From: an uncultured bacterium
Lineage (GTDB): Bacteria > Cyanobacteriota > Vampirovibrionia > Gastranaerophilales > Gastranaerophilaceae
NCBI GenBank assembly: GCA_949290355.1
Contig: CASERN010000011.1
Span: forward strand, 124,001 to 188,000
Length of the DNA: 64,000 nucleotides
Direction of reading: 5' to 3'
Under the pieces are notes generated by a model, which did not search any database, was not told the origin of the DNA, and saw only the letters and a list, made by a program, of their open reading frames with translations. Numbering within the stretch: position 1 is the first letter of the stretch; each line of letters starts with the position of its first letter. Below, one piece after another: positions 36,122 to 45,714 of the stretch. The translations under genes and the position numbers were made by a program.

Positions 36122-37173
36122 CTATGTTTCGAGTTTTGTAATATTTTTTTAACAATATTTATAATTTCTTCAGGTTTAGGATAATTTATGCATTGTTCAT
36201 AATCCTTTCCCTGAAGCGGACATCTTCTTGTATGACAAGGCTGGCATTTTAATTTGCCATCAAGAGCAAAGTACTTTTTATCATCTCCGGCCGGGCCATA
36301 TAAAGTTGGAGGTGTACAACAAAATATTGAAATTACAGCCGGTTTTTCTGTCGCTCTTGCAAGGTGAGCACTCCCTGAATCAGGAGCCATGACAAGTGCA
36401 GCACGTGAAAATATTTCAATTAAATCTTTAATATTGGTTTGTCCTGCTAAATTAATAAAATTATTCCCGCCAATATATGAAATTAATTCTTTGTCGCATT
36501 CCATACCTGTAAATACAAGAGAACAATCATTTTTTATATTATTAACAACAGCTTTCCAATTATCCTTGTTCCAATGCTTTAATTTCCATGTAGTAGCAGG
36601 AGAAATTACGACCATAGGTTTTGTTTTATCAAGATTTTTTAAAAGGTTATCAACTTTATTTTTTGTTTCTTGACTTGTTGGCGGTAGGGAAAATTTAACA
36701 TCATCTGGATTTTCCAATCCCAGATATTTTGCATACCACAAATGGTGAAAAACAATATGTTTTGAAAAGTTCGGATTTGGAATAGGATCTATTACTTCAT
36801 TGCCGCCAAAACTTGAAAATTCCTTACCATGTTTTGTACAAATTTTCCTTTTTGCACGACAAAGTTTCATCCATATAAAACTTTTAAACATCATCTGTGT
36901 ATCAATTGCTATATCATATTTTTCTGCTCTTATTTCTTTAAGTATTTTAAGAAATTCACAAAAATTTTTCAGGCAAAATCCATTTTTCTTCCATTGTTTA
37001 ATAGGTATAAGAATTGACTTATGAACGACTGGATTGTCTTTTACTATATCAATTCCTTTTTCTGAAACTATCCAAGTAACTTCATATCCGTTATTTTTCA
37101 GTACATTTGCAAGAGGTAGATTAAATATAATATCCCCGAGAGAAGATAATCTTATAAGTAAAGCTTTTTTCAT
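36115..37173 (-). CDS. GT9 heptosyltransferase-like glycosyltransferase
   Basis: 352 residues of glycosyltransferase family 9 (LPS ADP-heptose transferases). The N-terminus ALLIRLSSLGDIIFNLPLAN is the family signature; VVISPATTWKLKHW and MAPDSGSAHLARATEKP lie in the nucleotide-sugar half. Implies a lipopolysaccharide or similar surface glycan. Ribosome site GGGGG. It starts one base after the ROK kinase stop. Confidence 0.88.
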   Translation of the reverse strand: MKKALLIRLSSLGDIIFNLPLANVLKNNGYEVTWIVSEKGIDIVKDNPVVHKSILIPIKQWKKNGFCLKNFCEFLKILKEIRAEKYDIAIDTQMMFKSFIWMKLCRAKRKICTKHGKEFSSFGGNEVIDPIPNPNFSKHIVFHHLWYAKYLGLENPDDVKFSLPPTSQETKNKVDNLLKNLDKTKPMVVISPATTWKLKHWNKDNWKAVVNNIKNDCSLVFTGMECDKELISYIGGNNFINLAGQTNIKDLIEIFSRAALVMAPDSGSAHLARATEKPAVISIFCCTPPTLYGPAGDDKKYFALDGKLKCQPCHTRRCPLQGKDYEQCINYPKPEEIINIVKKILQNSKHSV

Positions 37174-37174
37174 A

Positions 37175-38134
37175 TTAGTACCCCCTGTCTTCTAAAAAAG
37201 CTGCTCCTGTAACTCCTGAATAATCCCCGAGCATAGCTTTTTTAAACTCTATTTTTTCTGCAGGTACAGGTAACGATTTCGCTTTAGCTTTTTTTATAGT
37301 TTTTTGGTAAAAGAAATCAACAGCCTCTATTAATCCCCCTCCGAGAATTATTAATTTAGGATTAATAAAGTTTATGATACTTGCAATCCCTCCTGACAAA
37401 TATTCTGATGCTTCAGTTACGCATTGTAAGACAAGTTCATCTTCTCTTTCAATTGATTTTTCTATCATACTTGAAGTGATTGATTTCCCAGTTTCAAGAT
37501 AATCTAAAATGCAGGATTTTCTACCTTTTTTTAAAGCCCCTTCTATTCTTTTTTCAATAGCAGAACGTGATGCGTATGCTTCTAAACATCCGTGAGCTCC
37601 ACAAGCACAGGGACGACCGTTTAAATCGACTATCATATGCCCGATTTCTCCTGCTGTACCGGTTGCTCCAATGATTATTTCCCCTTCTTTGACTATTGAT
37701 GATCCAACGCCAGTACCTACAAAGATACATACAAAATCATCACAATTTTTCCCTGCTCCGAATTTTTGCTCTCCTATTGTTGCAATTTCAACATCGTTCC
37801 CCACAAATACCGGAATTGGAAAGTGTTCTGATAAAATCTTTTTTATGTTTAAATCATAACAGTCCAAATTTGGAGCTGCAATTATTATTCCGTTTTTTCT
37901 GTCAATTTGTCCTGCTGCCCCTACTCCTATAGAACTTATGTCGTTAATATCTGCAGAACAATTTTCAAGGAGTTCCTTAATACCTTCGACCATTTTTTTT
38001 ACAATATTTTTTGGACCTTTGTCTTTTTTAGTTTTCTTTTTTACGTGGTCTATTATTTCGCCTGTCTCTTTGTTTACAAGGGCAATTAAAATTTTGGTTC
38101 CACCAAGATCAATTCCGATTGAATATTTTTTCAT
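37175..38134 (-). CDS. ROK-family sugar kinase (glucokinase-like)
   Basis: 319 residues with the ATP motif IGIDLGGTKILIAL, the sugar-binding GAAGQIDR and NDVEIATIGEQKFG, and the ROK zinc/signature block GEIGHMIV then CACGAHGCLEAY. Most likely phosphorylates glucose or N-acetyl sugar. First gene of a five-gene run. TATAAT (38149-38144) lies nine bases before the ATG and no ribosome site is seen, so the leader is very short. Confidence 0.9.
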   Translation of the reverse strand: MKKYSIGIDLGGTKILIALVNKETGEIIDHVKKKTKKDKGPKNIVKKMVEGIKELLENCSADINDISSIGVGAAGQIDRKNGIIIAAPNLDCYDLNIKKILSEHFPIPVFVGNDVEIATIGEQKFGAGKNCDDFVCIFVGTGVGSSIVKEGEIIIGATGTAGEIGHMIVDLNGRPCACGAHGCLEAYASRSAIEKRIEGALKKGRKSCILDYLETGKSITSSMIEKSIEREDELVLQCVTEASEYLSGGIASIINFINPKLIILGGGLIEAVDFFYQKTIKKAKAKSLPVPAEKIEFKKAMLGDYSGVTGAAFLEDRGY

Positions 38135-38219
38135 ACTACTAAAATTATATATAAAAAATATAAAATTTGCAAAAAGCCAAATTATTTGTTAGCATATTAT
38201 TTGAGAAGGGAGTAGGTGT

Positions 38220-39767
38220 ATGGGATTGATAAAAAAATTATTTATATTATCGGCATTAGTATGTTTCACTGTTCAAAATGCTTATAGTGCTGATGTTTGG
38301 GTAAATGATTTAAGACGTATGTATGCAAATCATTCTGCTATTATATATGAAATAAATTTAAGAACATTCGGAGCTCAAGATACAAATAAAGATGGTATTA
38401 TAGAGTTTGATGAAGCAGAAGAAAGCGGAACTTTTTTGAATGCTATTCCTCGTCTTGGAGAATTAGCTCAAAAAGGTATAAATACAATCCATGTTATGCC
38501 AATCACTCCTGTTGGAAAAATTAAAGCATTGGGTACAGCTGGTTCATTGTATTCAGCTTCTTCTTTTAATTCGTTCAATCCGCAATTAGGAAGTAAAAAT
38601 ACTGCTCTGTCTATTGAAGATCAAGCAAGAAAATTTATAAATGAAGCTCATAAAAAAGGTATAAGGGTTATTATAGATTTACCATCTTGCGGATCTTATG
38701 ACTTGTATATGCAAAGACCAGAATTGTTTGTAAAAGATAAATCAGGACAGCCTGTAGTTCCATCAGATTGGACGGATGTAAGACTTTTGAATGCCGGTAC
38801 GGAAGAAAATATAAATAAAGATGTTTATAATTTGTATAAAGAATTTGTGGATATGGTTATAAATATCGGTGCAGATGGAATACGTGCTGATGTTGCAACT
38901 AATAAGCCCGCGAGATTCTGGAAAGATCTAATTGAATATTCAAGAGGGAAAGACCCTCAGTTTCTATGGTTAGCAGAAGCATCAGAAAGTTGGAATGAAC
39001 CTGTATCTGATTATGCTGTGTTTACACCTTATAATAAACTTTTAGAGGCAGGTTTTGATGGATATTACGGAAGTTTCTTTAATTTAAAAAATTACAAAAA
39101 TGGTCGAGATTTAATTAATCAAATTATAACGACAAACACTAATTTATCTAAATACTCTGAGCCAAAAGCAGTTATCGGAAGTTTTACAACTCATGATGAA
39201 ATTAGCCCAATGTTAATAAACGGTACAAAATATAGTGAAATGATTATGTGGCTAAATGCAACTTTGCCTGTAAATTCTTATTTTGTAGATGGATTTGATA
39301 CCGGTGATAATTACATTTATTTGTGGGCAAATAAAAAAGCGCCAGTAACTTATACTGATGATGATTATTATTTTGTGCATAGAGGGAAAATAGATATATT
39401 TAATTTCTCAAGACAACCTGGTGGAAAAAATGACTTTTTGCTTTCAACTTTTGTATTTACAAATGGATTTAAAAGGCAAATTGCTCACATAATAAATAAT
39501 GGTAAATTTATACCTCTGAAAACGTCAGCTCCTTCTTCTTTTGCTTATGCATTAAGTTATAAAGGAGAAAGTGTTATTGTTATAGGGAATTTAAATTTTA
39601 GGACTAACGTTGATACAGTAGTGAATGTTCCTAAATTGTCCCCGTCAAATATATCTATTCCTGTTAAAATTGAGAGTATCCCAATTATTGATAAAGGACA
39701 GATAAAGTGTACTTTAATGCCTGGAGAGGTTCAAGTATTATTATTAAATGATTTGGAATTAAAATAG
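38220..39767 (+). CDS. Secreted GH13 alpha-amylase-family protein with an EF-hand loop
   Basis: 515 residues with a signal peptide (1-23, ending YSA). The GH13 barrel starts at IIYEINLRTF. The three catalytic acids are plausible: Asp in DGIRADVA, Glu in LWLAEASE and Asp in SFTTHDEIS. Residues 54-65 (DTNKDGIIEFDE) form a perfect EF-hand calcium loop inserted after the first barrel strand. The C-terminal beta domain is short. It would degrade alpha-glucans in the periplasm or outside. Ribosome site AAGGGAG. Monocistronic. Confidence 0.85.
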   Translation: MGLIKKLFILSALVCFTVQNAYSADVWVNDLRRMYANHSAIIYEINLRTFGAQDTNKDGIIEFDEAEESGTFLNAIPRLGELAQKGINTIHVMPITPVGKIKALGTAGSLYSASSFNSFNPQLGSKNTALSIEDQARKFINEAHKKGIRVIIDLPSCGSYDLYMQRPELFVKDKSGQPVVPSDWTDVRLLNAGTEENINKDVYNLYKEFVDMVINIGADGIRADVATNKPARFWKDLIEYSRGKDPQFLWLAEASESWNEPVSDYAVFTPYNKLLEAGFDGYYGSFFNLKNYKNGRDLINQIITTNTNLSKYSEPKAVIGSFTTHDEISPMLINGTKYSEMIMWLNATLPVNSYFVDGFDTGDNYIYLWANKKAPVTYTDDDYYFVHRGKIDIFNFSRQPGGKNDFLLSTFVFTNGFKRQIAHIINNGKFIPLKTSAPSSFAYALSYKGESVIVIGNLNFRTNVDTVVNVPKLSPSNISIPVKIESIPIIDKGQIKCTLMPGEVQVLLLNDLELK

Positions 39768-39790
39768 TTGAATTTCCCTAAAATTAAAAT

Positions 39791-39820
39791 AAAAATCCGG
39801 TTTTTAAGCCGGATTTTTTA
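39791..39820. terminator. Bidirectional terminator
   Basis: Stem AAAAATCCGG / CCGGATTTTT with an 8-base loop between two convergent genes, with T runs usable on both strands. Confidence 0.85.
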
Positions 39821-42800
39821 TTAAGTTGAATATTTCATTTTTGATAAAGCAGCAATACGACGGCGATGTTTTTTTATTATTTCTTTTGCCTCTTCAGAAA
39901 GTTGTCCTGCTGGAATTTGTTTTTTTGCTGTTTCGTTTTGGTTTTGGTTATTTTTATTGAATAATTGTCCTGCAACATTAGATGCTGCATTTAACCCTTG
40001 CATGATTTTTTCTAAATTATTTGAAGAAGAATTTGTAGATTCCAAGTTAATCGGTTGAGCTTTAGAGATATCCATACCTTGGATTTTTCCTGTAATTTGT
40101 AAGTCAGTTTGCTCAATACCTATTCCTTGCATTTCTCTCATATCAAGATCAGATAATAAAGCACTTGATTGAGATTGTTGAGTATTATCTATTGGTTGAT
40201 ATTGAGTTATCCCGTTATCAGCTGGTATTTGCTGTTGTAGTTGTGCTAATTCAGCTTGTAAATCCGCATCTATTTGAGCTTGCATTTCTTGGATTTTTTT
40301 ATCCATAGCAGCTTTAACTTCTGGAGAATCTTCATTGTTAGTTTCATTTACTTTTTGTTGTTCTTGGTTTTCGTTATTTTTAGATGATTCTTGATTGAAT
40401 TTGTTATTTAATAATTGGCTTACGCTTCCTATTGTGCTTGCAGCTCCTCCTACCATACCAAGAATTTCTGCAGCTTTATTATCAGCACCAAATTCTGTCA
40501 TTAATTCACTGGTAGAAGATAATACTGTACCTGCAAGTGTCGTAGATGTCATTACTTTTCCAAAAGTATTAGTTTGTTTAAAAGAATCTGTTGCCATTGA
40601 ACTTGCGGCTCCAGTAATAGAAGATGCAGCACCTGCAATTGTTGAGATTTTGCTTAAAGCCCCGTTAGCTTCTTTGCCTTGGACTGCTTTTACATTGTTA
40701 GCTAAATCTGCTGTTGAAGATACGATATTCAGTCCTGCACTAACTGCTTGAAGTGTGCTATTTGCAGCTCCTCCAATTCCGGTAATTGATGTTGCTGCAG
40801 ATACTGCAGTTTGTCCTAAAGAGATTAAACCTGCAGCAAGATTTCCATTTGCAATATTAATTGTAGCTTTTGTAACTCCACAAGCAACAGTTCCATAAGT
40901 CCCTACAGTAGTAAGAGTAACGCCGGTTACCTGTATTGGAGTACCACTTGCAATTAGAGCAGCACCAGCAGCAGCTGTAAATGGATTGCTTAGCATTGAT
41001 GTGCCTGAAGTAATCATTGCTGTGCCAACTTTATTCATTATTATACCTGTTGATGTAGTTATAGAAAAAACATTTTCAGCTATACCCACAGCGCCAAGTT
41101 GTTTTGATAATCTTTTTTGTTTATCTTCTTCTGATTTTTGTTCAGCCTTTATTTTGTCTTGAATTGTTTTTGTCTTTTTTTCAAATGCTTTTTGATTTTT
41201 TTGGGTATTTTTTTGTATTGTTTGAATTTTAGTACTGTTTGTTGTGATTGTTCTTCCAAGAGTGGAAAATTCTGTACCAAGTTCATTAATTCGGTTGTTA
41301 TTACTTAAAATTCTATCTGAATTTCCTGTTACAGCTTGTGCTCCTACAATTATACCCATGTTATTTGTAGCAAGAGCATTATTACCTGCAGCTTGTGTTT
41401 GAGGTTGTTGAGGAGATGATGCTGTATCTTCAGCTGTCAATGTTTCATTTTCTGCGACAAGTCCTTCGTATTCTGTAAGAATTTCTTGTTGCCTTTTTGC
41501 TGCTTTTTCGGATTCTTGAGTCATTTTTATGGCTTCTTGTTGATCCTTTTTCATTTCTTTTGTAAGTTGTTTAGTTTCTTTTTCTAATTCTTTTTTTGAT
41601 TTGTCTGAATCTTTTTTTATTTCTTTTGAATCTTTACCAGCATCTTTTGCATCAGCATCAATTGTATCAACGCTTTTTTGAGCATCATCAGGGTCAGTTT
41701 CTGTTTTTTCTTCAGTATTTTCAGTTGTGCTGCCAGCTTCATTTTCAGTTGTATTATTTGCATTTATTGTTGCTACATTTGTATTGTCAGGCGATACTGT
41801 GGCAGTTGAAATTATATTATTTGCGTTAGTTTCAGCTGTTGTATTTTCAGATGATGTTTCAGTTGTGTTATTTGTATTTGTATTAGTTTGAATTTCTTCT
41901 GTTTGAGTATTTTCTGCATTTGTAGTTTCGTTATTATTTTCATTACCGTTTGTAGTTGTCGGGGTTGTGTTTGTTTCGTTATTTTGAGGATTATTACCTT
42001 CTTTTGTAACAGAAGCTACTTCTTCTTTTACAACATTAATTTGATTTACAGCTGTTCCAATTGTTGTAGAAGTTGAATTTGCGCTTGTTGTTGCTTCGTC
42101 AATAAGAGAATCTTCTGTGGATACATTTATTGCATTTGTTCCAATACCTATACTGATGTTACCTTCAGTTACGTTTTTAATACCCATCATAACAAGTATT
42201 GCGCCTATTCTAAGAGTTGCAATACTTCTCATTAATTCAAGTCCGGTGCTTACTTGATATTGACCAATTGAAACTTGATAAGATCCAAATGTTGCAAGAT
42301 TTACGCCTGCGTAATTGATATAATCCATTCTTGCTGTTTGTTGTGGAAGTGTTTGTTGCAAGTATGTATTATTATCTTTTTGTGCAGCATTTTCTGTCGA
42401 AGATAATTTATCAATTGTTGATCTATCTTCAACTGTATCTTGTTTAAATTTTTCTATGGCAATTTCTGAATCTTTATTGATTGAATTTATATCTTTGTTG
42501 TTGTCTGCAATAATTTGTTTTTGTTTTTCTACTTCTTTATTTGTAGATTCATTTGAATTTTTATTTGTGTATTGTTGTATTTCAGGATTATTTTTGCCTG
42601 TGATGGTTTCTATAGTTTTGTTAGCTTCAGTATTCTCTTTTTCTTTTTTCTGAATTTCTTTTTGACGCTTATTTTCTTCTTCCAAAAATTCTTGAACAAG
42701 AACTTTTATGCGTTTATCAATATTTGCAGCTGTTTTAAAATCTTCTTGAGAAACTTTATCTTGAGCTAAATTTTCTATAATTTGTTTAGCTAATTCAGCA

Positions 42801-44227
42801 TTTATTGTTTGTCCTTCTTTTATTAAGTTTAGGACTTCTTCATCTGTAAATACTTTAGTATTTTCTTCTTTTTGTTCTGTTTCTGTTCCATTTTGAATGT
42901 TTTCATCTGATACTGCATTTGGATCAGTATTATTACCTTCAGATGAAATTATTTCTGGGTTGTTCTGAACTTCCTCATCTTTTGTTATTTCGTCTTGAGT
43001 TTTTTGAGGAATAGTTTGTTCTTCATTATTTTCTGTTGTATTTTCTGTATCAATTTTTGCAGGTTTTTGAGTGTTTTCATTAATATCTGCTGATATATTC
43101 ATGCCTAATGTTGATGCAGTATTTGCTGCGAAATTTTTAGTTTCTAAAGTGTTGTCCTTTGTATCTCCAGCTATTTTTGTTGCTTCTGTAGAAAGAGTTT
43201 TTCCTTGTGCCATTGCAATTATTGCACGCAAGAATCCGATTTGCTGCGAAGCATTTTTATAAGTTGTTTTGTAATTTGTTTGTGATGTATAATCTGCTAA
43301 AGTATCTGCAATTTCTATTGTGTCATTTGCTAATTCTTCTCCTAAAGTGGAATAGATATTTATTTCGCTTAAGGATTTTGCAATTTCATTTTTGTCAATT
43401 TCAAAGTCAACAGAATCATCATTATTGTTTGAAATAATTGATTTTAATTCTTTGTATCTTGCTTGTTCTCTTTCTGTAAGAACTTGACCGTTATTAAGTT
43501 TATCTTCAAGTTGATTCCATTCTCTTAAATAACTTTCATATTCATTAAGATATTGTTTGCGATTTTCAATTGTTTCTTGAAGAGCTTTTTCTTGTTTTTG
43601 TTGTTTTGGTAATATTTTATCAAGTTCTGAATTTAATTTTTCATTGTTATCTTCGCATGCTTGAATTTTTGTCGCAACTTTTGGAATTAATTCAAGATAT
43701 GGAAGTTTTTCAGTTGTATCATTGGTTGTGGCTTCAGAATCAGAAGCCGTACTTTCATAATTTATTCCTGTTGATTCTAAAATAGTATTTGCAATGTCGA
43801 CAATATCTTGAGGAATATTTACTCCATTGTTTTTCATCAAAATTATTTCTTGTGCAGAATATCCGCTCCAAATAGGGTCAAGTATTAAACCATTCCCTTT
43901 TGCGTATGCTTCAATAGAATATTTTTCGAAAATTTGATATTTTTTTAGCGCACTCAAATTTGAGATAACATTTCCATTTTCATCTCTTTTTACTTTTCCA
44001 TTGGAATCTATTTCAATATTAATATTAGGTTCAAGATTATAGCCGCTTGATGAAATAATTTCATAACCTGTTTCATCTTTATAATATTGTTCAAAATCAG
44101 ACTTTTCTTCAGCGTTCAATTGAGAAAACAAGCTTAAGGCTTCGGAATAACTGATTTCCTTGCCATTTGTTTCCAGATAATATTCCTGAAATATTTCATA
44201 TTTGTTTGGAACGCCGTTAACTTGCAT
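39821..44227 (-). CDS. Giant low-complexity protein with hydrophobic Gly/Ala-rich core
   Basis: 1468 residues, no signal peptide and no recognised family. Zones: a structured N-terminus (1-150), coiled-coil segments rich in Glu/Lys/Asn (about 170-290 and 470-640), a first hydrophobic stretch (about 665-700), a Thr/Asn/Glu-rich linker (about 755-855), a Lys/Glu coiled coil (about 855-930), a long Gly/Ala/Thr-rich hydrophobic region (about 1050-1270), and a Gln/Asn-rich tail. The pattern recalls secreted translocator or phage tape-measure proteins, but neither context is present. Monocistronic. Confidence 0.7.
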   Translation of the reverse strand: MQVNGVPNKYEIFQEYYLETNGKEISYSEALSLFSQLNAEEKSDFEQYYKDETGYEIISSSGYNLEPNINIEIDSNGKVKRDENGNVISNLSALKKYQIFEKYSIEAYAKGNGLILDPIWSGYSAQEIILMKNNGVNIPQDIVDIANTILESTGINYESTASDSEATTNDTTEKLPYLELIPKVATKIQACEDNNEKLNSELDKILPKQQKQEKALQETIENRKQYLNEYESYLREWNQLEDKLNNGQVLTEREQARYKELKSIISNNNDDSVDFEIDKNEIAKSLSEINIYSTLGEELANDTIEIADTLADYTSQTNYKTTYKNASQQIGFLRAIIAMAQGKTLSTEATKIAGDTKDNTLETKNFAANTASTLGMNISADINENTQKPAKIDTENTTENNEEQTIPQKTQDEITKDEEVQNNPEIISSEGNNTDPNAVSDENIQNGTETEQKEENTKVFTDEEVLNLIKEGQTINAELAKQIIENLAQDKVSQEDFKTAANIDKRIKVLVQEFLEEENKRQKEIQKKEKENTEANKTIETITGKNNPEIQQYTNKNSNESTNKEVEKQKQIIADNNKDINSINKDSEIAIEKFKQDTVEDRSTIDKLSSTENAAQKDNNTYLQQTLPQQTARMDYINYAGVNLATFGSYQVSIGQYQVSTGLELMRSIATLRIGAILVMMGIKNVTEGNISIGIGTNAINVSTEDSLIDEATTSANSTSTTIGTAVNQINVVKEEVASVTKEGNNPQNNETNTTPTTTNGNENNNETTNAENTQTEEIQTNTNTNNTTETSSENTTAETNANNIISTATVSPDNTNVATINANNTTENEAGSTTENTEEKTETDPDDAQKSVDTIDADAKDAGKDSKEIKKDSDKSKKELEKETKQLTKEMKKDQQEAIKMTQESEKAAKRQQEILTEYEGLVAENETLTAEDTASSPQQPQTQAAGNNALATNNMGIIVGAQAVTGNSDRILSNNNRINELGTEFSTLGRTITTNSTKIQTIQKNTQKNQKAFEKKTKTIQDKIKAEQKSEEDKQKRLSKQLGAVGIAENVFSITTSTGIIMNKVGTAMITSGTSMLSNPFTAAAGAALIASGTPIQVTGVTLTTVGTYGTVACGVTKATINIANGNLAAGLISLGQTAVSAATSITGIGGAANSTLQAVSAGLNIVSSTADLANNVKAVQGKEANGALSKISTIAGAASSITGAASSMATDSFKQTNTFGKVMTSTTLAGTVLSSTSELMTEFGADNKAAEILGMVGGAASTIGSVSQLLNNKFNQESSKNNENQEQQKVNETNNEDSPEVKAAMDKKIQEMQAQIDADLQAELAQLQQQIPADNGITQYQPIDNTQQSQSSALLSDLDMREMQGIGIEQTDLQITGKIQGMDISKAQPINLESTNSSSNNLEKIMQGLNAASNVAGQLFNKNNQNQNETAKKQIPAGQLSEEAKEIIKKHRRRIAALSKMKYST

Positions 44228-44312
44228 AATTATCCTTTTTCCTTTTTATTAAAGTATCGGAATTTTAAAGGAAAATCTTTAATAAACATGCACATTTGTA
44301 AAAAAATGTTAA

Positions 44313-44340
44313 AAGCCTTGTAAGATATCTTACAAGGCTT
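44313..44340 (-). terminator. Terminator of trxA: 28-bp perfect palindrome
   Basis: AAGCCTTGTAAGAT / ATCTTACAAGGCTT with no spacer. On the minus strand it follows trxA and is followed by TTTT and a further T run. The 44228-44364 gap also holds the upstream region of trxA's neighbour and nothing else I can name. Confidence 0.75.
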
Positions 44341-44364
44341 AATAAAATTTAACAAAAACAAATA

Positions 44365-44694
44365 CTATAAGTGTTTTTCAATATTAGAAATAATTGTAGA
44401 TTTAGGCATTAATCCAACAAGTCTTTCAAGAGCTTTTCCATTTTTGAAAACTAAAAGGCTTGGCAATCCGCTTATAGAATAATCTTGTGCTGTTTTTAAA
44501 TTTTCATCAGTGTTTACTTTTACAAATTTTACTTTTCCGGAAAATTCTGTAGCTACTTCATCAAGGATTGGACCAAGTTTTCTGCAAGGGCCACACCATG
44601 GAGCCCAAAAATCAACAACTACAGGTTGTTCAGAATTTAGAACTTCCTGTTCAAAACTTGCATCATTAATATCTACTGCATTTGACATTATCAA
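44365..44694 (-). CDS. trxA: Thioredoxin
   Basis: 109-residue thioredoxin, the general dithiol reductant. Active site WCGPC with Cys34 and Cys37 and preceding DFWAPWC; cis-Pro in GLPSLLVFKNG. Ribosome site AGGAG. An ATG two codons in (MSNAV) is an alternative start. Monocistronic. Confidence 0.96.
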   Translation of the reverse strand: MIMSNAVDINDASFEQEVLNSEQPVVVDFWAPWCGPCRKLGPILDEVATEFSGKVKFVKVNTDENLKTAQDYSISGLPSLLVFKNGKALERLVGLMPKSTIISNIEKHL

Positions 44695-44781
44695 ATCTCC
44701 TTATTTAAGTTTAACGGTTATATTTTAGCACAGAAATTTTTTTTGTGCTATCATCTTGGTAGAACTCTATAGGATAAGAAA

Positions 44782-45699
44782 ATGGCGAGAAAAAAGATAA
44801 TAGAAATAGTTTTGGATACTGAAACTACCGGTTTGGATTATACAAAAGAAAGAATGGTGGAATTCGCAGCAGTTAGGTTGGAAAATGGGAAAATCAAAGA
44901 TGAATTTCAGACTTTGATTAATCCTCAACAGCATATAAGAAAATCAAGTATCGCAATTCATGGTATTACTCCTGAAATGGTTGCTGATGCTCCGACAGAA
45001 GTGGAGGTAATGCCTAAAATATTAGAATTTATTGGAGATTATCCTATTGTAGCTCATAACTGTATTTTTGATTATTCATTTTTAAATGAAGCAAGTTTGA
45101 GAACTTGTGGTAAAGAATTAAAAAATCCTCGTATAGATTCTCAGCAAATGTTTAAAGAAGTTTATCCGGATTTATTTTCACACGGTTTAGAGGCTTTGAC
45201 AAACAAATTTAATGTTGAGTTAAATAATCATCACAGAGCAATGGCTGATACTATGGGGTTAGCTTTAGCTTATCCGAAATTGAAAAAATTATATTTGCAA
45301 AAATATGACTGGGAAGTAAAACAACTTGATAATGTAGAATATTTATTTGAAAGATTCTTAAGAATTCAACAGACTGTAACTACTTTACAGTCTGAATTGC
45401 AGGATTTGAAATCTGTATTCAAATTATATTTTGAACAAGGTGGTGAACCTATCATTTCTCAATCAGGAGAGACATTGGTCTATAATTCAAAGCAGTCTTT
45501 TGGATATGATTTGCACCAAATAAAAGATGTGCTGGAAGAAGTCGGTGCTTTTGATAAGGCTGTAAAATTAAATACAGGATTTATTGATAGATTAGTTGGC
45601 GGATGCAGACTTGATGAGGAGAAAAAAGAGATTATCAAAGATGCTCGTCATGAAATAACAGAGACACGTAATATACAAATTATAAAAGCAGGAAAATAG
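44782..45699 (+). CDS. DEDDh 3'-5' exonuclease (DnaQ-like)
   Basis: 305 residues. Exonuclease domain 1-175 with Asp12/Glu14 in LDTETTGLD, an Asp in AHNCIFDYSFL and His/Asp in HHRAMADTMG, so all DEDDh residues are present. Similar to DNA polymerase III epsilon or the PolC/DinG exonuclease module. The C-terminal 130 residues (coiled coil then an unrecognised domain) are unusual. Possibly proofreading or repair. Ribosome site AGGATAAG. Confidence 0.85.
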   Translation: MARKKIIEIVLDTETTGLDYTKERMVEFAAVRLENGKIKDEFQTLINPQQHIRKSSIAIHGITPEMVADAPTEVEVMPKILEFIGDYPIVAHNCIFDYSFLNEASLRTCGKELKNPRIDSQQMFKEVYPDLFSHGLEALTNKFNVELNNHHRAMADTMGLALAYPKLKKLYLQKYDWEVKQLDNVEYLFERFLRIQQTVTTLQSELQDLKSVFKLYFEQGGEPIISQSGETLVYNSKQSFGYDLHQIKDVLEEVGAFDKAVKLNTGFIDRLVGGCRLDEEKKEIIKDARHEITETRNIQIIKAGK

Positions 45700-45714
45700 G
45701 AAAGAAAAAGGATT

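Noticed and set aside
41340-42000. Possible tandem repeats in the Thr/Asn-rich linker, considered as a CRISPR or satellite
   Set aside because: Only codon-level low complexity; no regular repeat-spacer structure.
41596-42076. Plus-strand frames antisense to the giant gene, rich in Leu/Phe/Cys
   Set aside because: They mirror the low-complexity Gln/Asn/Thr codons of the real minus-strand gene and have no ribosome sites.
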